DNA of 64,000 bases, taken from the NCBI GenBank assembly GCA_003167365.1, contig PMTM01000006.1:640391-704390 (forward strand). The letters are read 5' to 3'. The notes below the pieces were generated by a model, which was not told the origin of the DNA, did no database searches, and saw only the letters and a list, made by a program, of their open reading frames with translations. Position 1 is the first letter of the stretch. Every line of letters starts with the position of its first letter. The position numbers and the translations under genes were made by a program. Below, piece after piece: positions 1 through 8,564 of this stretch. Source of the stretch: Spartobacteria bacterium (lineage in GTDB: Bacteria > Verrucomicrobiota > Verrucomicrobiia > Chthoniobacterales > UBA10450).

Positions 1-527
1 ATGAACTCCGGCACTTGTTCCGGCGTGACTTCGAGTTGGCCGTTGGGTTTGTTCATCTCGCTTGCGATCTTCGCGATCAGTTTGTTCGGACCGATCCCCG
101 CGGACGAAGTGAGTTTCGTTTTGCGAAAGATCATTCCGCGTATCACCTGTGCGAGGGGCGCCGGCGCGCCGGGGTGTTCGCTCACATCGAGATACGCTTC
201 GTCGAGCGAGAGCGGTTCAACCAATGACGTGAAACGGTGCAGCATTTCGCGAATGACTGCGGCTTCGCGCCGGTAAACGTCGAACCGCGTCGGCAACACG
301 ATCAGGTCCGGGCAGCGTTGCAGCGCCATGAAAGTGGGCATAGCCGAGCGCACCCCGAACTTGCGCGCTTCGTAGTTGCACGTGGTCAGGACGCCGCGCC
401 GATCGCGCGCGCCGCCCACGCCCACCGGTTTACCGCGTAACGACGGGCGGTCGCGCACCTCGATCGCCGCGTAAAAGCAATCCATATCGAGATGGATGAT
501 GGCGCGGGACTTCGCTTCATTGTGCAC
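1..527 (-). CDS. dinB: DNA polymerase IV (Y-family), 5' part only
   Basis: Translesion DNA polymerase. The reverse strand reads about 175 residues that continue past the window edge, so the C-terminal fingers and little-finger regions are not visible. The palm motif LDMDCFYAAIE (Asp14, Asp16) and the SLDEAYLD motif (Asp109, Glu110) supply the metal-binding acidic residues of Y-family polymerases; SSAGIGPNKLIAKIAS is the start of the helix-hairpin-helix region. I chose a GTG start at 527, which places the catalytic motif about 13 residues in, as usual for DinB; a second in-frame GTG at 542 is the alternative. It is divergent from the dehydratase gene at 668, so the 140-bp gap should hold both promoters. 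Family assignment is firm; the exact start is not. Confidence 0.93.
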   Translation of the reverse strand, partial: MHNEAKSRAIIHLDMDCFYAAIEVRDRPSLRGKPVGVGGARDRRGVLTTCNYEARKFGVRSAMPTFMALQRCPDLIVLPTRFDVYRREAAVIREMLHRFTSLVEPLSLDEAYLDVSEHPGAPAPLAQVIRGMIFRKTKLTSSAGIGPNKLIAKIASEMNKPNGQLEVTPEQVPEF

Positions 528-667
528 ACTGAAATCTTGCACAACGCAGGTGGATCGTCCGCTTTTGGGGCGATGTTATTCTAAACAACGCGCTCTGATG
601 CAGATTGCATCAGTGTCCGTATTCTGGAACATAGCCGAAGCGCATTTGCGCCTTAAGAGAAACCAAT

Positions 668-1636
668 ATGCCTACAACGCTCGAGGCCGTTCGTCCGATC
701 GAACTGGCCGATATACAACAAGCGCGGAAGAGAATCGCACAAACCATCTTGCGAACGCCGCTGGTCCGTCTTGAACTAGGACCGGACTTTCCCGACATCC
801 GCCTCAAACTCGAGAACCTGCAGCCGATCAACGCTTACAAACTGCGCGGCGCCGCCAATGCAGTGGCGATGTTGTCCGAGTCCGAGCGCAAGCGCGGGGT
901 ATGGACGATCAGCGCGGGAAATGCGGGACAGGGCGTCGCCTACGCGGCAAGACAAGCCGGCATTCCGTGCAGTGTTGTAGTGATCGAGACCGCGCCGGCG
1001 TCGAAGATCGAGCGGATGCGCGCGCTTGGAGCGAAACTCATCCTGGTGCCGTACGAAGTTGCATGGAAGGCACTTCAGGATCGTTCGTTTCCGGATGTTG
1101 ATGGCACATTTGTGCATCCATTTGATGATCATAATTTCATCGCCGGTCATGCCACCATGGGTCTTGAGATTCTGGAAGATGCGCCCGACACGGTTGCGGT
1201 CATCGCGAGCATTGGCGGCGGCGGACTCATCGCCGGCGTTGGCAGCGCAATCAAAGCGCTTAGGCCGGAGATCAAGATTTGGGGCGCCGAACCGGAAACG
1301 GCCGCGCCCGCCGCGCTCTCGTTTGCCAAAGGATCACCGCAAGAGTTCAAGGATTGGAAAGCATCATTCGTTGATGGCGCCGGTGGCCGCAGCGTTTTCC
1401 CGCGCATGTGGGAGCGAATGAAACCAATCGTGGATGGCTACATCGTCGTCAGTTTGGACGAGACGAAAAAAGCGATGCGTTTGATGGCGGAAAAAACGCG
1501 AATCATTTCCGAAGGCGCGGGCGCGTTGCCGCTTGCCGCCGCCTTGACCGGTAAAGCCGGCCAAGGTCCGATCGTGTGCGTCGTTTCCGGCGGCAACCTT
1601 GATCTGAAGAAATTCTGCGAGCTTATCGCGACCTGA
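668..1636 (+). CDS. PLP-dependent threonine/serine dehydratase family enzyme
   Basis: Fold-type II pyridoxal-phosphate enzyme, 322 residues, catalytic domain only. The PLP lysine is Lys58 in NAYKLRGAAN. The glycine loop that holds the cofactor phosphate is GGGGLIAG (183-190), and the C-terminal SGGNLD (about 307) contacts the pyridine ring. There is no C-terminal ACT regulatory domain, so it resembles the short catabolic dehydratases (TdcB, serine racemase, ectoine-type dehydratase) more than biosynthetic IlvA. The conserved SF before the PLP lysine is AY here, a variant that leaves the substrate open. Likely reaction: amino-acid deamination to a 2-oxo acid in the cytoplasm. The gene stands alone, facing the MATE gene across a repeat-filled spacer. 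Confidence 0.85.
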   Translation: MPTTLEAVRPIELADIQQARKRIAQTILRTPLVRLELGPDFPDIRLKLENLQPINAYKLRGAANAVAMLSESERKRGVWTISAGNAGQGVAYAARQAGIPCSVVVIETAPASKIERMRALGAKLILVPYEVAWKALQDRSFPDVDGTFVHPFDDHNFIAGHATMGLEILEDAPDTVAVIASIGGGGLIAGVGSAIKALRPEIKIWGAEPETAAPAALSFAKGSPQEFKDWKASFVDGAGGRSVFPRMWERMKPIVDGYIVVSLDETKKAMRLMAEKTRIISEGAGALPLAAALTGKAGQGPIVCVVSGGNLDLKKFCELIAT

Positions 1637-1637
1637 G

Positions 1638-1718
1638 ACGAAATCGGAAAGCTGAAAACGGAAATCCGTTGTCGTCTCAACCTGCTCTCAGTTGTCCGCT
1701 GTCAGTTTTCAGCTTTTC
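1638..1718. repeat. Word-array spacer with inverted arms
   Basis: The spacer between two convergent genes carries GGAAAGCTGAAAACGGAAA near 1646 and the opposite orientation GTCAGTTTTCAGCTTTTCC near 1703, so the two arms can pair as an imperfect hairpin. CTCAAC words lie between them. It is a member of the AGCGGAAA/CTCAAC family and may act as a bidirectional terminator. Confidence 0.7.
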
Positions 1719-3146
1719 CTAAATGGCGGTCGCGCTCCCTTGGACAAAACTTTCAGTTTCATCAAAGTTTAGTTTCTTGCGCAACTCGTGGCGCAGGAGC
1801 CAGAGATTGACGCACATCTGAATCAACTGCGATACGACCGACAAATACCAGAGCTGCTTTAGTTGGAATCCGGGGGTACGAGCAAGCAGAATGGCGGGAA
1901 GGGCGAAAAGGCCCAGGCGCGTCATCGAACTGAAAAGTGGCGGCCAGGTATTGCCGATTCCCTGGAAAATGCTCGAGCTCGTGAAGACAATTCCCGCCGC
2001 CACAAAGTTGAGCGCGACGATTCTGAGATATTCGCTACCGAAAGCAATAACCTGCGGATCGCTGGAGAATGGCCAGATCAATACGGCCGGCGCCAAGTAG
2101 GTAATGAGCGCCAGAACAAACATCATTGCCGCCGCGATCTTGAGCGCGGAATAAACGGTTTGCCGGACGCGATCGGCGCGACGACCGCCAAAATTTTGGC
2201 CGACTATCGGACTCACGGCGAAACTGAGCGCAATCACCGGCAGAAAGAGTGCCTGCATCACGCGCGCGCCCACTCCGAATCCGGCTTGGGCGGCTGGTCC
2301 AAAGTTCCGGATAATGCCGTAAACGATCAGGATGTAGAAAAAGAGCAGAATGAATTCCGTGCCCGCCGGCACACCGATGCGCAGCATTTTTCCCCAGGTT
2401 TCGATCTGTGGACGCATGAGCGAAAAACGAAAACGGAGATAATGATATTTCTTTTCGAAATACATTAACATCAGCACGTTGGCGACGAGGATGGCGATAA
2501 AGCTGGCGAGGGCCGCCCCAGGCACGCCCAGGCGTGGAATAGAAACAAAGATCGCAAGAATCCTGCGGATCCCATCGAATATCGGCCAGGGTTGGGTCCC
2601 AAAAATGAGCACAGGCGCGAGGACGATGTTGAGTGCAATGCTGAGCACTTGCAAAACCATGGTCGGCTTCATGATTCCATTCGCCCGCAAGGCTGATCCG
2701 AGCGCTCCCATGGGAAACTGCAACAAGAGCGCGGGGAGAAACCAGTTAAAGTAACTCTTGGCCAATGCCGCCGTCTTGATATCCGCGCTTAACGAATTGC
2801 AATAGACGTCGCGCAACTCGAATCCGATCACGGCCAGGACTAGCGCCACTAGAATCGACATCACGAATGATTGATTGAAGACGAGCTCGGCGCGTTTCTG
2901 ATCTTTTTGTCCCGCCGCGTGTGAAATTAGCGTCGTCGTTCCCACCCCGAGCATCTGGGTCAGGGCCAGGACGATCATCGTGAGGCTCCCGGCTATACCA
3001 AGCGCGGCGATTGCTTCCTTGCCGAGCGACCCCACCCAATAAAGATCAATCAGGAGATAGAGCGTCTGCACGAACATGCCCACGGCCATGAACGCCGTCA
3101 TGCTCAGCAAGTGTTTCGCTACCGATCCTTGGGTCAAATCTTTCAT
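1719..3146 (-). CDS. MATE family efflux transporter
   Basis: Multidrug and toxin extrusion protein of the inner membrane, normally a Na+ or H+ antiporter for organic cations and drugs. The 475 residues are close to the family norm and show about twelve hydrophobic segments in two similar halves. The N-terminus MKDLTQGSVAKHLLSMTAFM is typical of bacterial MATE proteins, as is the QNFGGRRADRVRQT loop in the middle of the chain. It lies alone, divergent from the potassium channel gene. The substrate cannot be read from the sequence. The C-terminal tail after the last membrane segment is short and polar. Confidence 0.92.
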   Translation of the reverse strand: MKDLTQGSVAKHLLSMTAFMAVGMFVQTLYLLIDLYWVGSLGKEAIAALGIAGSLTMIVLALTQMLGVGTTTLISHAAGQKDQKRAELVFNQSFVMSILVALVLAVIGFELRDVYCNSLSADIKTAALAKSYFNWFLPALLLQFPMGALGSALRANGIMKPTMVLQVLSIALNIVLAPVLIFGTQPWPIFDGIRRILAIFVSIPRLGVPGAALASFIAILVANVLMLMYFEKKYHYLRFRFSLMRPQIETWGKMLRIGVPAGTEFILLFFYILIVYGIIRNFGPAAQAGFGVGARVMQALFLPVIALSFAVSPIVGQNFGGRRADRVRQTVYSALKIAAAMMFVLALITYLAPAVLIWPFSSDPQVIAFGSEYLRIVALNFVAAGIVFTSSSIFQGIGNTWPPLFSSMTRLGLFALPAILLARTPGFQLKQLWYLSVVSQLIQMCVNLWLLRHELRKKLNFDETESFVQGSATAI

Positions 3147-3378
3147 CTGCTTTTAGATGTGCTCTGTCTTGCTCAATCTTTCAACCGCTTCATGGCTCAA
3201 CTTCTTTCTTTATCCTGTCCGCCCGACGGTGACATAAGCAACCAGATTGCGATACGGAATTTTGCCGCCCGGAATTTGCAAGCGTGCGTCTTTACAGGCG
3301 TCGCCGAATCGATCGTCAACGCTGCGCAGAATCCAGGTTGACGAGAATCGCCCAGTCGGAGCAGGCTGCACTGATTTC

Positions 3379-4254
3379 ATGGCCAAGCCAGTATCAGTTC
3401 GTGCCGGTCGGATCGAGTTCCTCAAGGTCAACACTGGGAAGTGGGAATGGCGCGACGCGTATCACTGGGTCCTGGCCCTAAACTGGCCACGGTTTATCGC
3501 GCTTATTCTCGGCGTTTACATCACCATCAACCTTCTCTTCGCTGCGCTCTACCGCGTTGGCGGCGATTGCATCGCCGGGATGACCCGAGGTTCATTTCTC
3601 GACGCTTTCTTTTTCAGCGTGCAAACGCTGGCCACCGTCGGCTACGGCCACATGTATCCGCAGACGCTCTATGGTCACGTCGTCACCATCATTGAAATCA
3701 TCTCCGGCATGTTCTGGCTCGCCGTGATCACCGGTCTCATTTTCGTCCGGTTCTCGCGACCGACCGCGCGAATCTTGTTTAGCGAATCAATGGTGATCGC
3801 GCCGTTCAATGGCCAGCCGACGCTGATGTTGCGAGTGGCCAATCTCCGGCACCACAGCATGGTCGAAGCCGAATTTCGTATCATCTTCACGCGGGACGAA
3901 CCGACGCTGGAGGGTGACATTTTTCGACGTTTTTATCCGCTCAAGCTCGACTTCGATCGGTTAATTATTTTTCCCGTCGCGTTGACCCTGCGCCACTTCA
4001 TCGATGAACAAAGTCCGCTTTATGGCGCAACGCCCGAATCGCTGGAAGCATGCGATGCATTTTTTCTCGCTTCCGTCGTCTGCGTGGAAACGGTCATCCC
4101 GGCCGCGGTCCAGATCCAAAAAGATTATACCTGGGACGAGATTCGTTTTGGCGAACGTTTTGTCGAAATCTACCACGAGCTCGACGACGGCAGACTGAGT
4201 GTCGATTACGACCGCATCCACCACACCGAACCGGTGCCCAATGCGCAGATGTAG
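3379..4254 (+). CDS. Inward-rectifier type potassium channel (KirBac-like)
   Basis: Two-transmembrane K+ channel subunit of 291 residues, expected to form a tetramer in the inner membrane. An amphipathic slide helix (about 26-36) precedes TM1 (about 38-60), the pore helix and the selectivity filter TVGYG (86-90), TM2 (about 97-124), and a C-terminal beta-rich cytoplasmic Kir domain with the family pattern around FSRPTARILFSE. An upstream in-frame ATG at 3247 would add 44 residues with no Kir similarity, so I use the ATG at 3379. The overall length and the single pore fit KirBac proteins. Gating ligand unknown. Just downstream the NYN gene converges on it. Confidence 0.92.
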   Translation: MAKPVSVRAGRIEFLKVNTGKWEWRDAYHWVLALNWPRFIALILGVYITINLLFAALYRVGGDCIAGMTRGSFLDAFFFSVQTLATVGYGHMYPQTLYGHVVTIIEIISGMFWLAVITGLIFVRFSRPTARILFSESMVIAPFNGQPTLMLRVANLRHHSMVEAEFRIIFTRDEPTLEGDIFRRFYPLKLDFDRLIIFPVALTLRHFIDEQSPLYGATPESLEACDAFFLASVVCVETVIPAAVQIQKDYTWDEIRFGERFVEIYHELDDGRLSVDYDRIHHTEPVPNAQM

Positions 4255-4256
4255 TC

Positions 4257-4312
4257 ACGTCTCTCAACATCTCAACCGTTGTCCGCTGTCAGTGTCTCCG
4301 CTTTTCTTTTGG
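4257..4312. repeat. Word-array between convergent genes, overlapping a gene end
   Basis: CTCAACATCTCAACC followed by TTGTCCGCTGTCAGTGTCTCCGC, in pyrimidine orientation on the + strand. The stop and last codons of the NYN gene at 4289 lie inside the array, so the C-terminus KEKRRH is partly repeat-encoded. Confidence 0.7.
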
Positions 4313-4873
4313 CGGATCCTGAATCTTCATCATCTCGAACGTCCGAAAGAGTGGGGCCAGATCGATCACTGCGTTGGCCGCTGATTTCAATGTGCCGCCG
4401 AGATTGGCTTCGACTGAAGCGACTTCGACGCGAATCCCGCGCCGCCTCAACTGCAAAGCCAGATAAGAAAAATCGGCGTCGCCCGTTACCAGAATGACAA
4501 CATCGGGCCGCATCTCGACCGAAAGCTCGACCGCATCGATCGCCATCATCACGTCCACGTTCGCCTTGTAATGGCCTTCTTCGGCGGGCGATCCATCTTT
4601 GGTTACGACGAGGAATCCATTGGAGTGCAGCCAATGCATGAACTTGTTCTTCTTGTCCCGTTCCTCCTGCCAGATTGGAATCGGTGGCGGCAACCCGGCA
4701 TAAACCACCATCTCGATCAGCTCGCGGCCCGTGCTCTCGCCGGCGAGAAAGTCGCGAAGCTTCAGCCAATCGAGACCGCGCCCCGCGGTTCGCACCGAAC
4801 TGCCAACGTTCGATTCATCCACCAGCACCAACACTCTGGAACAATGTGATCCGTCGTGAGTTTTCTTTCGCAT
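4289..4873 (-). CDS. NYN domain protein (LabA/DUF88-like, PIN-fold RNase)
   Basis: 194-residue protein with the full set of NYN/PIN-like acidic residues: Asp19 in LVLVDESNV, Asp107 and Asp113 in ANVDVMMAIDAV, and Asp132/Asp134 in VTGDADFSYLA. Proteins of this family are metal-dependent RNases or RNA-binding regulators related to LabA and Limkain. It acts in the cytoplasm; no membrane segment or signal peptide is present. It converges with the potassium channel gene. The region 35-100 is a family-specific insert with no motif I recognise. Target RNA unknown. Confidence 0.85.
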   Translation of the reverse strand: MRKKTHDGSHCSRVLVLVDESNVGSSVRTAGRGLDWLKLRDFLAGESTGRELIEMVVYAGLPPPIPIWQEERDKKNKFMHWLHSNGFLVVTKDGSPAEEGHYKANVDVMMAIDAVELSVEMRPDVVILVTGDADFSYLALQLRRRGIRVEVASVEANLGGTLKSAANAVIDLAPLFRTFEMMKIQDPPKEKRRH

Positions 4874-4936
4874 CGTTAGATCTATAATAGACTAGGTCCG
4901 CACGCGGCGTGGCTACTCATTTCGGCGGCGTTGTAG

Positions 4937-4960
4937 AGGCGCTCGCCGCGGCGAGCGCCT
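4937..4960. repeat. GC-rich perfect hairpin
   Basis: AGGCGCTCGCC at 4937-4947, a 2-nt GC loop, and its exact complement at 4950-4960. It lies in the 149-bp gap between two genes on the minus strand and is preceded by TTGTAG, as in REP-like elements of this genome. It has no T-run on either side, so it is more REP-like than a rho-independent terminator. Confidence 0.65.
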
Positions 4961-5022
4961 GCATTTAGAGATTCGGTGCTTGATACAAACACCGCTACAA
5001 CTTCGGTCGCCTTCCGGCGCGG

Positions 5023-5931
5023 TTACTTTCCCGCGACGATGGACGTTTTCTTCGTCTTGTCCTCGACTTTGACGCTGATTGGCTTGCCGGCTTCGCCCGC
5101 GTCGTTCTTTTGATCGTAGGAAACTGACCAGGTGTTGTCTGTGGCAGCGTACTGCGCCTGCGGACGTTGATATGTGCCCAAATCATAGCCTTGCTTACGT
5201 GCTTCTGCGTCAGCCAACTCGATGACCTCCGCTGCGGTCAGGCCTGGATGAGCAGCTTCCGTCCGCAACAGGTGCGGGGGACCAATGAGTGCTTTTAGAG
5301 AATCGTCGACATCCTGAGTCGGCGTTCCTTTGACTGCGCGTACGGAAGGCTGCTGATTGGCCGGTTGAGCAGGCACGGGAGTCGGCCTCGAACCCTCTGG
5401 CGGCGCCTCCGCCATTGAGCGTTGGGCGTTGGGCGTTGGGCGTTCGGCGTTTCCCGCTTCCTTTGAGACCACATTTCGTTGATCAGCTTCCTTGTGTCGC
5501 TGATCAGTTACGCCGGTCCGGCTCGGACTTGAAGCCGGCCCGGCAACCCAGTCGCCGACTCTCCGTCCATTAGCAAACTTGCCGTGAAATGTTGCTCCGT
5601 TCTCGTCCACATTCACCACCGGTCCATCTAATTTGCCTCGGACCATGTTCCCGGAATAACGGATGACGGTGGTGTGCTTGACTGTTGGAAGATAGGACCC
5701 GGTCGCGTATTTTCGCTCCGTTATGTACCAAGTTAGCGTGCCGGATCCGGTGGCATATCCGTCTGCGTCTCGGTCGCCCGACCACGTCGCCGCATCGCCG
5801 GGCTGCGGGTAATTGTTCCAGACCCGTGTTTTTCTATCTTTCGCCTTCTGATAGGCACCACCAGCAAACGCACCATTGGCAAACAGCAGTAATAGCAACG
5901 CATAACAAACAAAAAACGATCGTGAGTTCAC
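5023..5931 (-). CDS. Secreted MORN-like repeat protein, hypothetical
   Basis: 302 residues. The N-terminus MNSRSFFVCYALLLLLFANGAFAGG is a clear Sec signal peptide. Residues of about 45-130 hold MORN-like blocks (YSGNMVRGKLDGPVVN, FHGKFANGRRVGDWVAG). A low-complexity stretch rich in Pro, Gln and Arg follows, then a C-terminal domain (about 215-300) ending in SVKVEDKTKKTSIVAGK. The C-terminal part does not match a family I can name. Exported to the periplasm or envelope. Function unknown; MORN repeats elsewhere bind lipids or act as scaffolds. Part of the middle linker is encoded by tandem GCGTTGGGC words near 5416-5445, which may be a slippage-prone tract. Confidence 0.75.
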   Translation of the reverse strand: MNSRSFFVCYALLLLLFANGAFAGGAYQKAKDRKTRVWNNYPQPGDAATWSGDRDADGYATGSGTLTWYITERKYATGSYLPTVKHTTVIRYSGNMVRGKLDGPVVNVDENGATFHGKFANGRRVGDWVAGPASSPSRTGVTDQRHKEADQRNVVSKEAGNAERPTPNAQRSMAEAPPEGSRPTPVPAQPANQQPSVRAVKGTPTQDVDDSLKALIGPPHLLRTEAAHPGLTAAEVIELADAEARKQGYDLGTYQRPQAQYAATDNTWSVSYDQKNDAGEAGKPISVKVEDKTKKTSIVAGK

Positions 5932-5987
5932 AACGGCGGAAAGTGTAGCGCACTCGGAAAGCGTCCGGCAACAGGAATCCGGAACCG

Positions 5988-6086
5988 AGAAAGTTGAGAG
6001 TTGATAGTTGAGGGTTGAGAGAAGCCAGCGTCTCCGCGAAGCTGTCCGCTTTCAACCTCTCCGCTCCTCAACCGCTCAACACAATT
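5988..6086. repeat. Word array with both orientations
   Basis: GTTGAGAGTTGATAGTTGAGGGTTGAGAG-type words (given here only as the GTTGAG hexamer unit) at about 5991-6022 face CTCAACC/CTCAACCGCTCAAC words at about 6053-6080, so the arms are inverted. The array ends only 6 bp before the ATG of the downstream lipoprotein. Confidence 0.7.
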
Positions 6087-7490
6087 ATGAAACCTGAAAC
6101 CACGCTGCCCCCCGGTGCTTGCCTCCTAACTCTTGCGACCATGCGGACCTGTTTGTTGGGATGCGTGCTCGTTTGCATTTCCGGGTGCGGACCGAAAAAC
6201 ACCGGCGAATCGATCAAAGGGCCGGCCACTGTCGAGCAAGCGGCGCGCATACTCGATCTCTCAACCTTCCCGCTGATCGACGGAGCGAAACCTCCATGGC
6301 CGCGCGGCGTCGCCAGCCTCTCCTACGCCGCCCCGGGCGACGTCAAAACGGCCTTCGAATTCCACCGCAAGAAACTCGCCGCGCAAGGGTGGAAGGAATT
6401 GCCGAATAGCTCCGTCACCGCTCAGGCCGCCAGCGGCATGTTCTCTCGCAACGGGTTCGTCGTTTCCGTTTCGGCCTATCCCAATGGCGAGCCGGGTGGT
6501 TTGATGGTCGCCCTTCAGAACCATGGCAACGTCAAGCCTGGCCAGTTACCCGTCCCTCCGGGTGTCAAGTCCGTCTATGTCGGCGACGCGACCGCCATGT
6601 ATGTGACCGAGGCCAACGTTACCGCGACCGTCGACGCCATTCGCAAGCTCCTGCTCTCGCAAGGCTGGGTGCCTTACGGCGCGGCCGGTGATTCCACTTG
6701 GTTCAAACAGAACGCCATCCGCGTTAGCGCCACTGTCTCGGTCGCACCCGCTCAGGGCGGGAAGACCATGATCTCCTACTCGAGCGAGCTGTTGTCAGCC
6801 GATCTTCCCGCGCCGCCGGACGCCGCGGAGTTGCGTTACACCGACCAGACCCAGGAACTAAACTTCGAGACCGCGGCGGACAAGAACGCCGCTATCGCCT
6901 ACTACCGGAAAACCCTGGCCACGACTGGATGGGAATCCACCCTCGATCATACCGTCCAGATCGATAACAAAGACGAAATGATCTTCCGGAATCCCACGAA
7001 GGACATGCTTACGCTAACGTTGTCCTCGGCGTCCGATGGCAAGCTTCCCGTCTCGCTTCTTTTTCAAAACGCAGCGGAAATCGCCGAGCTGGATCGAAAA
7101 GTAAAAGAGGAAGCTCCGGCCCGCAAAGCCGCCTTCGAAGCTAAGAAAGCAGAAGAAGCCGCGCAGGAGGCCGCCCAGGTGGCCGAAGCAAACAAGCCGC
7201 TGCCGAAACTCGCCGTCACCTTGCCCTCCGATGCGAAAGTCGTGGAGCAAACGAAGGACGAGATCAAGTTCACCGTCGCCAACGGGAAAGCCAACGCGGT
7301 CGTCGAGACGTTGCGAAGCCAGTTTCGTGAAGCAGGCTGGAAAGAAGACCTCGCCACGCTCGATGCCATGGCCGGCGGACTTTCCTTCTCAAAAGAAAAG
7401 CAGAGCCTCACCATCAGCTACACCGACACCGGCATGATGCCGGCCGAGATTAGCCTGTCGGCGATGGGAGCCGAACTGGAACGGCATTAG
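6087..7490 (+). CDS. Lipoprotein with four copies of a GW-containing domain
   Basis: 467 residues. The lipobox CISGCG puts the lipidated cysteine at residue 34; an internal ATG at 6141 would give a more ordinary 15-residue signal and is an alternative start. The mature protein has four related blocks, each with a helix of the form YYRKTLATTGW: the GW pairs are at about 101, 193, 281 and 417. Each block is followed by a beta-strand pair. Between the third and fourth blocks lies a charged Glu/Ala/Lys helix (about 330-370), probably a coiled coil. I do not recognise an enzyme. An envelope-facing lipoprotein of unknown role. The upstream spacer is a word array. Confidence 0.8.
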   Translation: MKPETTLPPGACLLTLATMRTCLLGCVLVCISGCGPKNTGESIKGPATVEQAARILDLSTFPLIDGAKPPWPRGVASLSYAAPGDVKTAFEFHRKKLAAQGWKELPNSSVTAQAASGMFSRNGFVVSVSAYPNGEPGGLMVALQNHGNVKPGQLPVPPGVKSVYVGDATAMYVTEANVTATVDAIRKLLLSQGWVPYGAAGDSTWFKQNAIRVSATVSVAPAQGGKTMISYSSELLSADLPAPPDAAELRYTDQTQELNFETAADKNAAIAYYRKTLATTGWESTLDHTVQIDNKDEMIFRNPTKDMLTLTLSSASDGKLPVSLLFQNAAEIAELDRKVKEEAPARKAAFEAKKAEEAAQEAAQVAEANKPLPKLAVTLPSDAKVVEQTKDEIKFTVANGKANAVVETLRSQFREAGWKEDLATLDAMAGGLSFSKEKQSLTISYTDTGMMPAEISLSAMGAELERH

Positions 7491-7521
7491 AAAATAACCG
7501 CGGCGAAATTTCGCAGTTGCC

Positions 7522-7582
7522 GTTCTTTCTTCGGTCCGCTGTCCGCGTTTCAGTTTTCAAGCCTCAACTTCCCCTTGAAAAG
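7522..7582. repeat. Word array downstream of the OsmC gene end
   Basis: GTCCGCTGTCCGCGTTTCAG, TTTTCAAGCCTCAACTTCCCC. Pyrimidine orientation. It sits between convergent gene ends, together with a perfect 12-bp palindrome GCGAAATTTCGC at 7503-7514. Confidence 0.65.
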
Positions 7583-8029
7583 CTAGACCGCGCGTGTCCG
7601 GATATTGATCTCCGAGGTGAGAGTCTGATGGACCGGGCAACGGTCGGCAATTTCCATTAACTTGGCGCGCTGTTCCGTCGTGAGCGCGCCCGTGAGTTCA
7701 ATCTCGCGCTCGATCCGGTCGATCTTTCCCACTTTGGTCTCGCACTCGGCGCAATCGGTCGCGTGAATTTTCCCGTGATGCAGCGAAACCGTGACCCTTT
7801 CCAGTGGCCAACTCTTGCGCCGGGCATAGAAGGCGATGGTCATCGACGTGCAAGTGCCGAGCGCGGCCAGAAGAAAATCGTACGGAGACGGCCCGGTATC
7901 CGTCCCGCCGACAGCGACCGGTTCATCGCCTTTGAGACGGTGCGGACCGATTTCAATTTGCTGGGCAAACCCCGCCGCGTCGCCGCGGACAATTACATGC
8001 GGAACACCGTTAGAAGGATTCGCTCCCAT
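7583..8029 (-). CDS. OsmC family peroxiredoxin-like protein
   Basis: 148-residue OsmC/Ohr-fold protein, expected to be a cytoplasmic dimer that reduces organic hydroperoxides with two cysteines. The two family cysteines are seen in [13 protein letters not shown] and in [10 protein letters not shown]. The motif [20 protein letters not shown] is the standard OsmC signature. Two extra cysteines (ATDCAEC) in the middle mark the YhfA/OsmC-like subgroup rather than Ohr. Start by ATG. It is a single-gene unit with repeat-filled spacers on both sides. Confidence 0.92.
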   Translation of the reverse strand: MGANPSNGVPHVIVRGDAAGFAQQIEIGPHRLKGDEPVAVGGTDTGPSPYDFLLAALGTCTSMTIAFYARRKSWPLERVTVSLHHGKIHATDCAECETKVGKIDRIEREIELTGALTTEQRAKLMEIADRCPVHQTLTSEINIRTRAV

Positions 8030-8055
8030 GGTGGAATCGTCTTAGATAACGCCTT

Positions 8056-8130
8056 CTTGTCAGCATTTCCGCTTTCCGTTGTCCGCTTTCAGTCCCTCTC
8101 AACTCCTCAACCGCTCACCTTTTCAACACG
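8056..8130. repeat. Word array
   Basis: TTTCCGCTTTCCGTTGTCCGC then CTCAACTCCTCAACCGCTC. Pyrimidine orientation on the + strand. It ends just short of the stop of the 35-residue gene at 8135. Confidence 0.7.
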
Positions 8131-8134
8131 AAGG

Positions 8135-8242
8135 CTATTTCGCCGGCGCCTTTTTGTTTTTCTTCGCGAGAGCGAGGCGCTCCGTCTTTTTGCGGCGGGA
8201 CGCGCGTTTCCTAACATTATCTCTGCCTTGGCTGTTTCCCAT
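8135..8242 (-). CDS. Short basic protein, 35 residues, conserved-looking
   Basis: An ATG-started frame reading MGNSQGRDNVRKRASRRKKT and ending in LALAKKNKKAPAK. More than a third of the residues are Lys or Arg, so nucleic-acid or ribosome binding is likely. I accept it as a gene because its 5' end exists a second time 297 bp upstream on the same strand (8501-8551) with conserved codons, and because its composition resembles short basic proteins of this lineage. No Shine-Dalgarno is obvious. Confidence 0.6.
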   Translation of the reverse strand: MGNSQGRDNVRKRASRRKKTERLALAKKNKKAPAK

Positions 8243-8371
8243 AAGGCTCAACACTCCACCACCTGTCACGCCGTAGCAATGGAGCGAATGGGATGAGCGA
8301 CATGGCCGGTAAAGCCGCGAGGTAGCGGTCGAGCGTGGGAGCAACCGAGATACAATACGAAGGAGGACATG

Positions 8372-8515
8372 GGACGTTGAGCGGTTGAGAAGTGGAGGCG
8401 TTGAGCAGTTGCTCTCAGCTTTCCCTCTCAACTTCTCAACCACTCAACTTCCCCTGTCAGCTGTCAGCTGTCCGCGTTTCAGTTTTCAGGCCTCAACCAC
8501 TCAACATTTTGGTCT
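8372..8515. repeat. Word array with both orientations
   Basis: GTTGAGCGGTTGAGAAG at about 8377-8393 faces CTCAACTTCTCAACC at about 8429-8443, followed by TTCCCCTGTCAGCTGTCAGC. The array ends directly on a broken copy of the 35-residue gene. The rest of 8243-8371 holds a diverged copy of the GGAGCGA..GAGCGACATG word family and no gene. Confidence 0.7.
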
Positions 8516-8551
8516 ATCTCTGCCTTGGCTGTGTCCCATAAGGCTTAACAC
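8501..8551 (-). pseudogene. Truncated 5' copy of the 35-residue basic gene
   Basis: From 8551 down to about 8516 the reverse strand matches the upstream region and first eight codons of the gene at 8242 almost exactly (MGHSQGRD against MGNSQGRD, ATG at 8539). Identity stops abruptly at about 8515, where the GTTGAGTGGTTGAGG word array begins, and the frame ends after 12 codons. Confidence 0.75.
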
Positions 8552-8564
8552 TCAATCGCTGAAA

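Noticed and set aside
1-276. Plus-strand frame at the window start
   Set aside because: The minus strand encodes conserved DinB motifs here.
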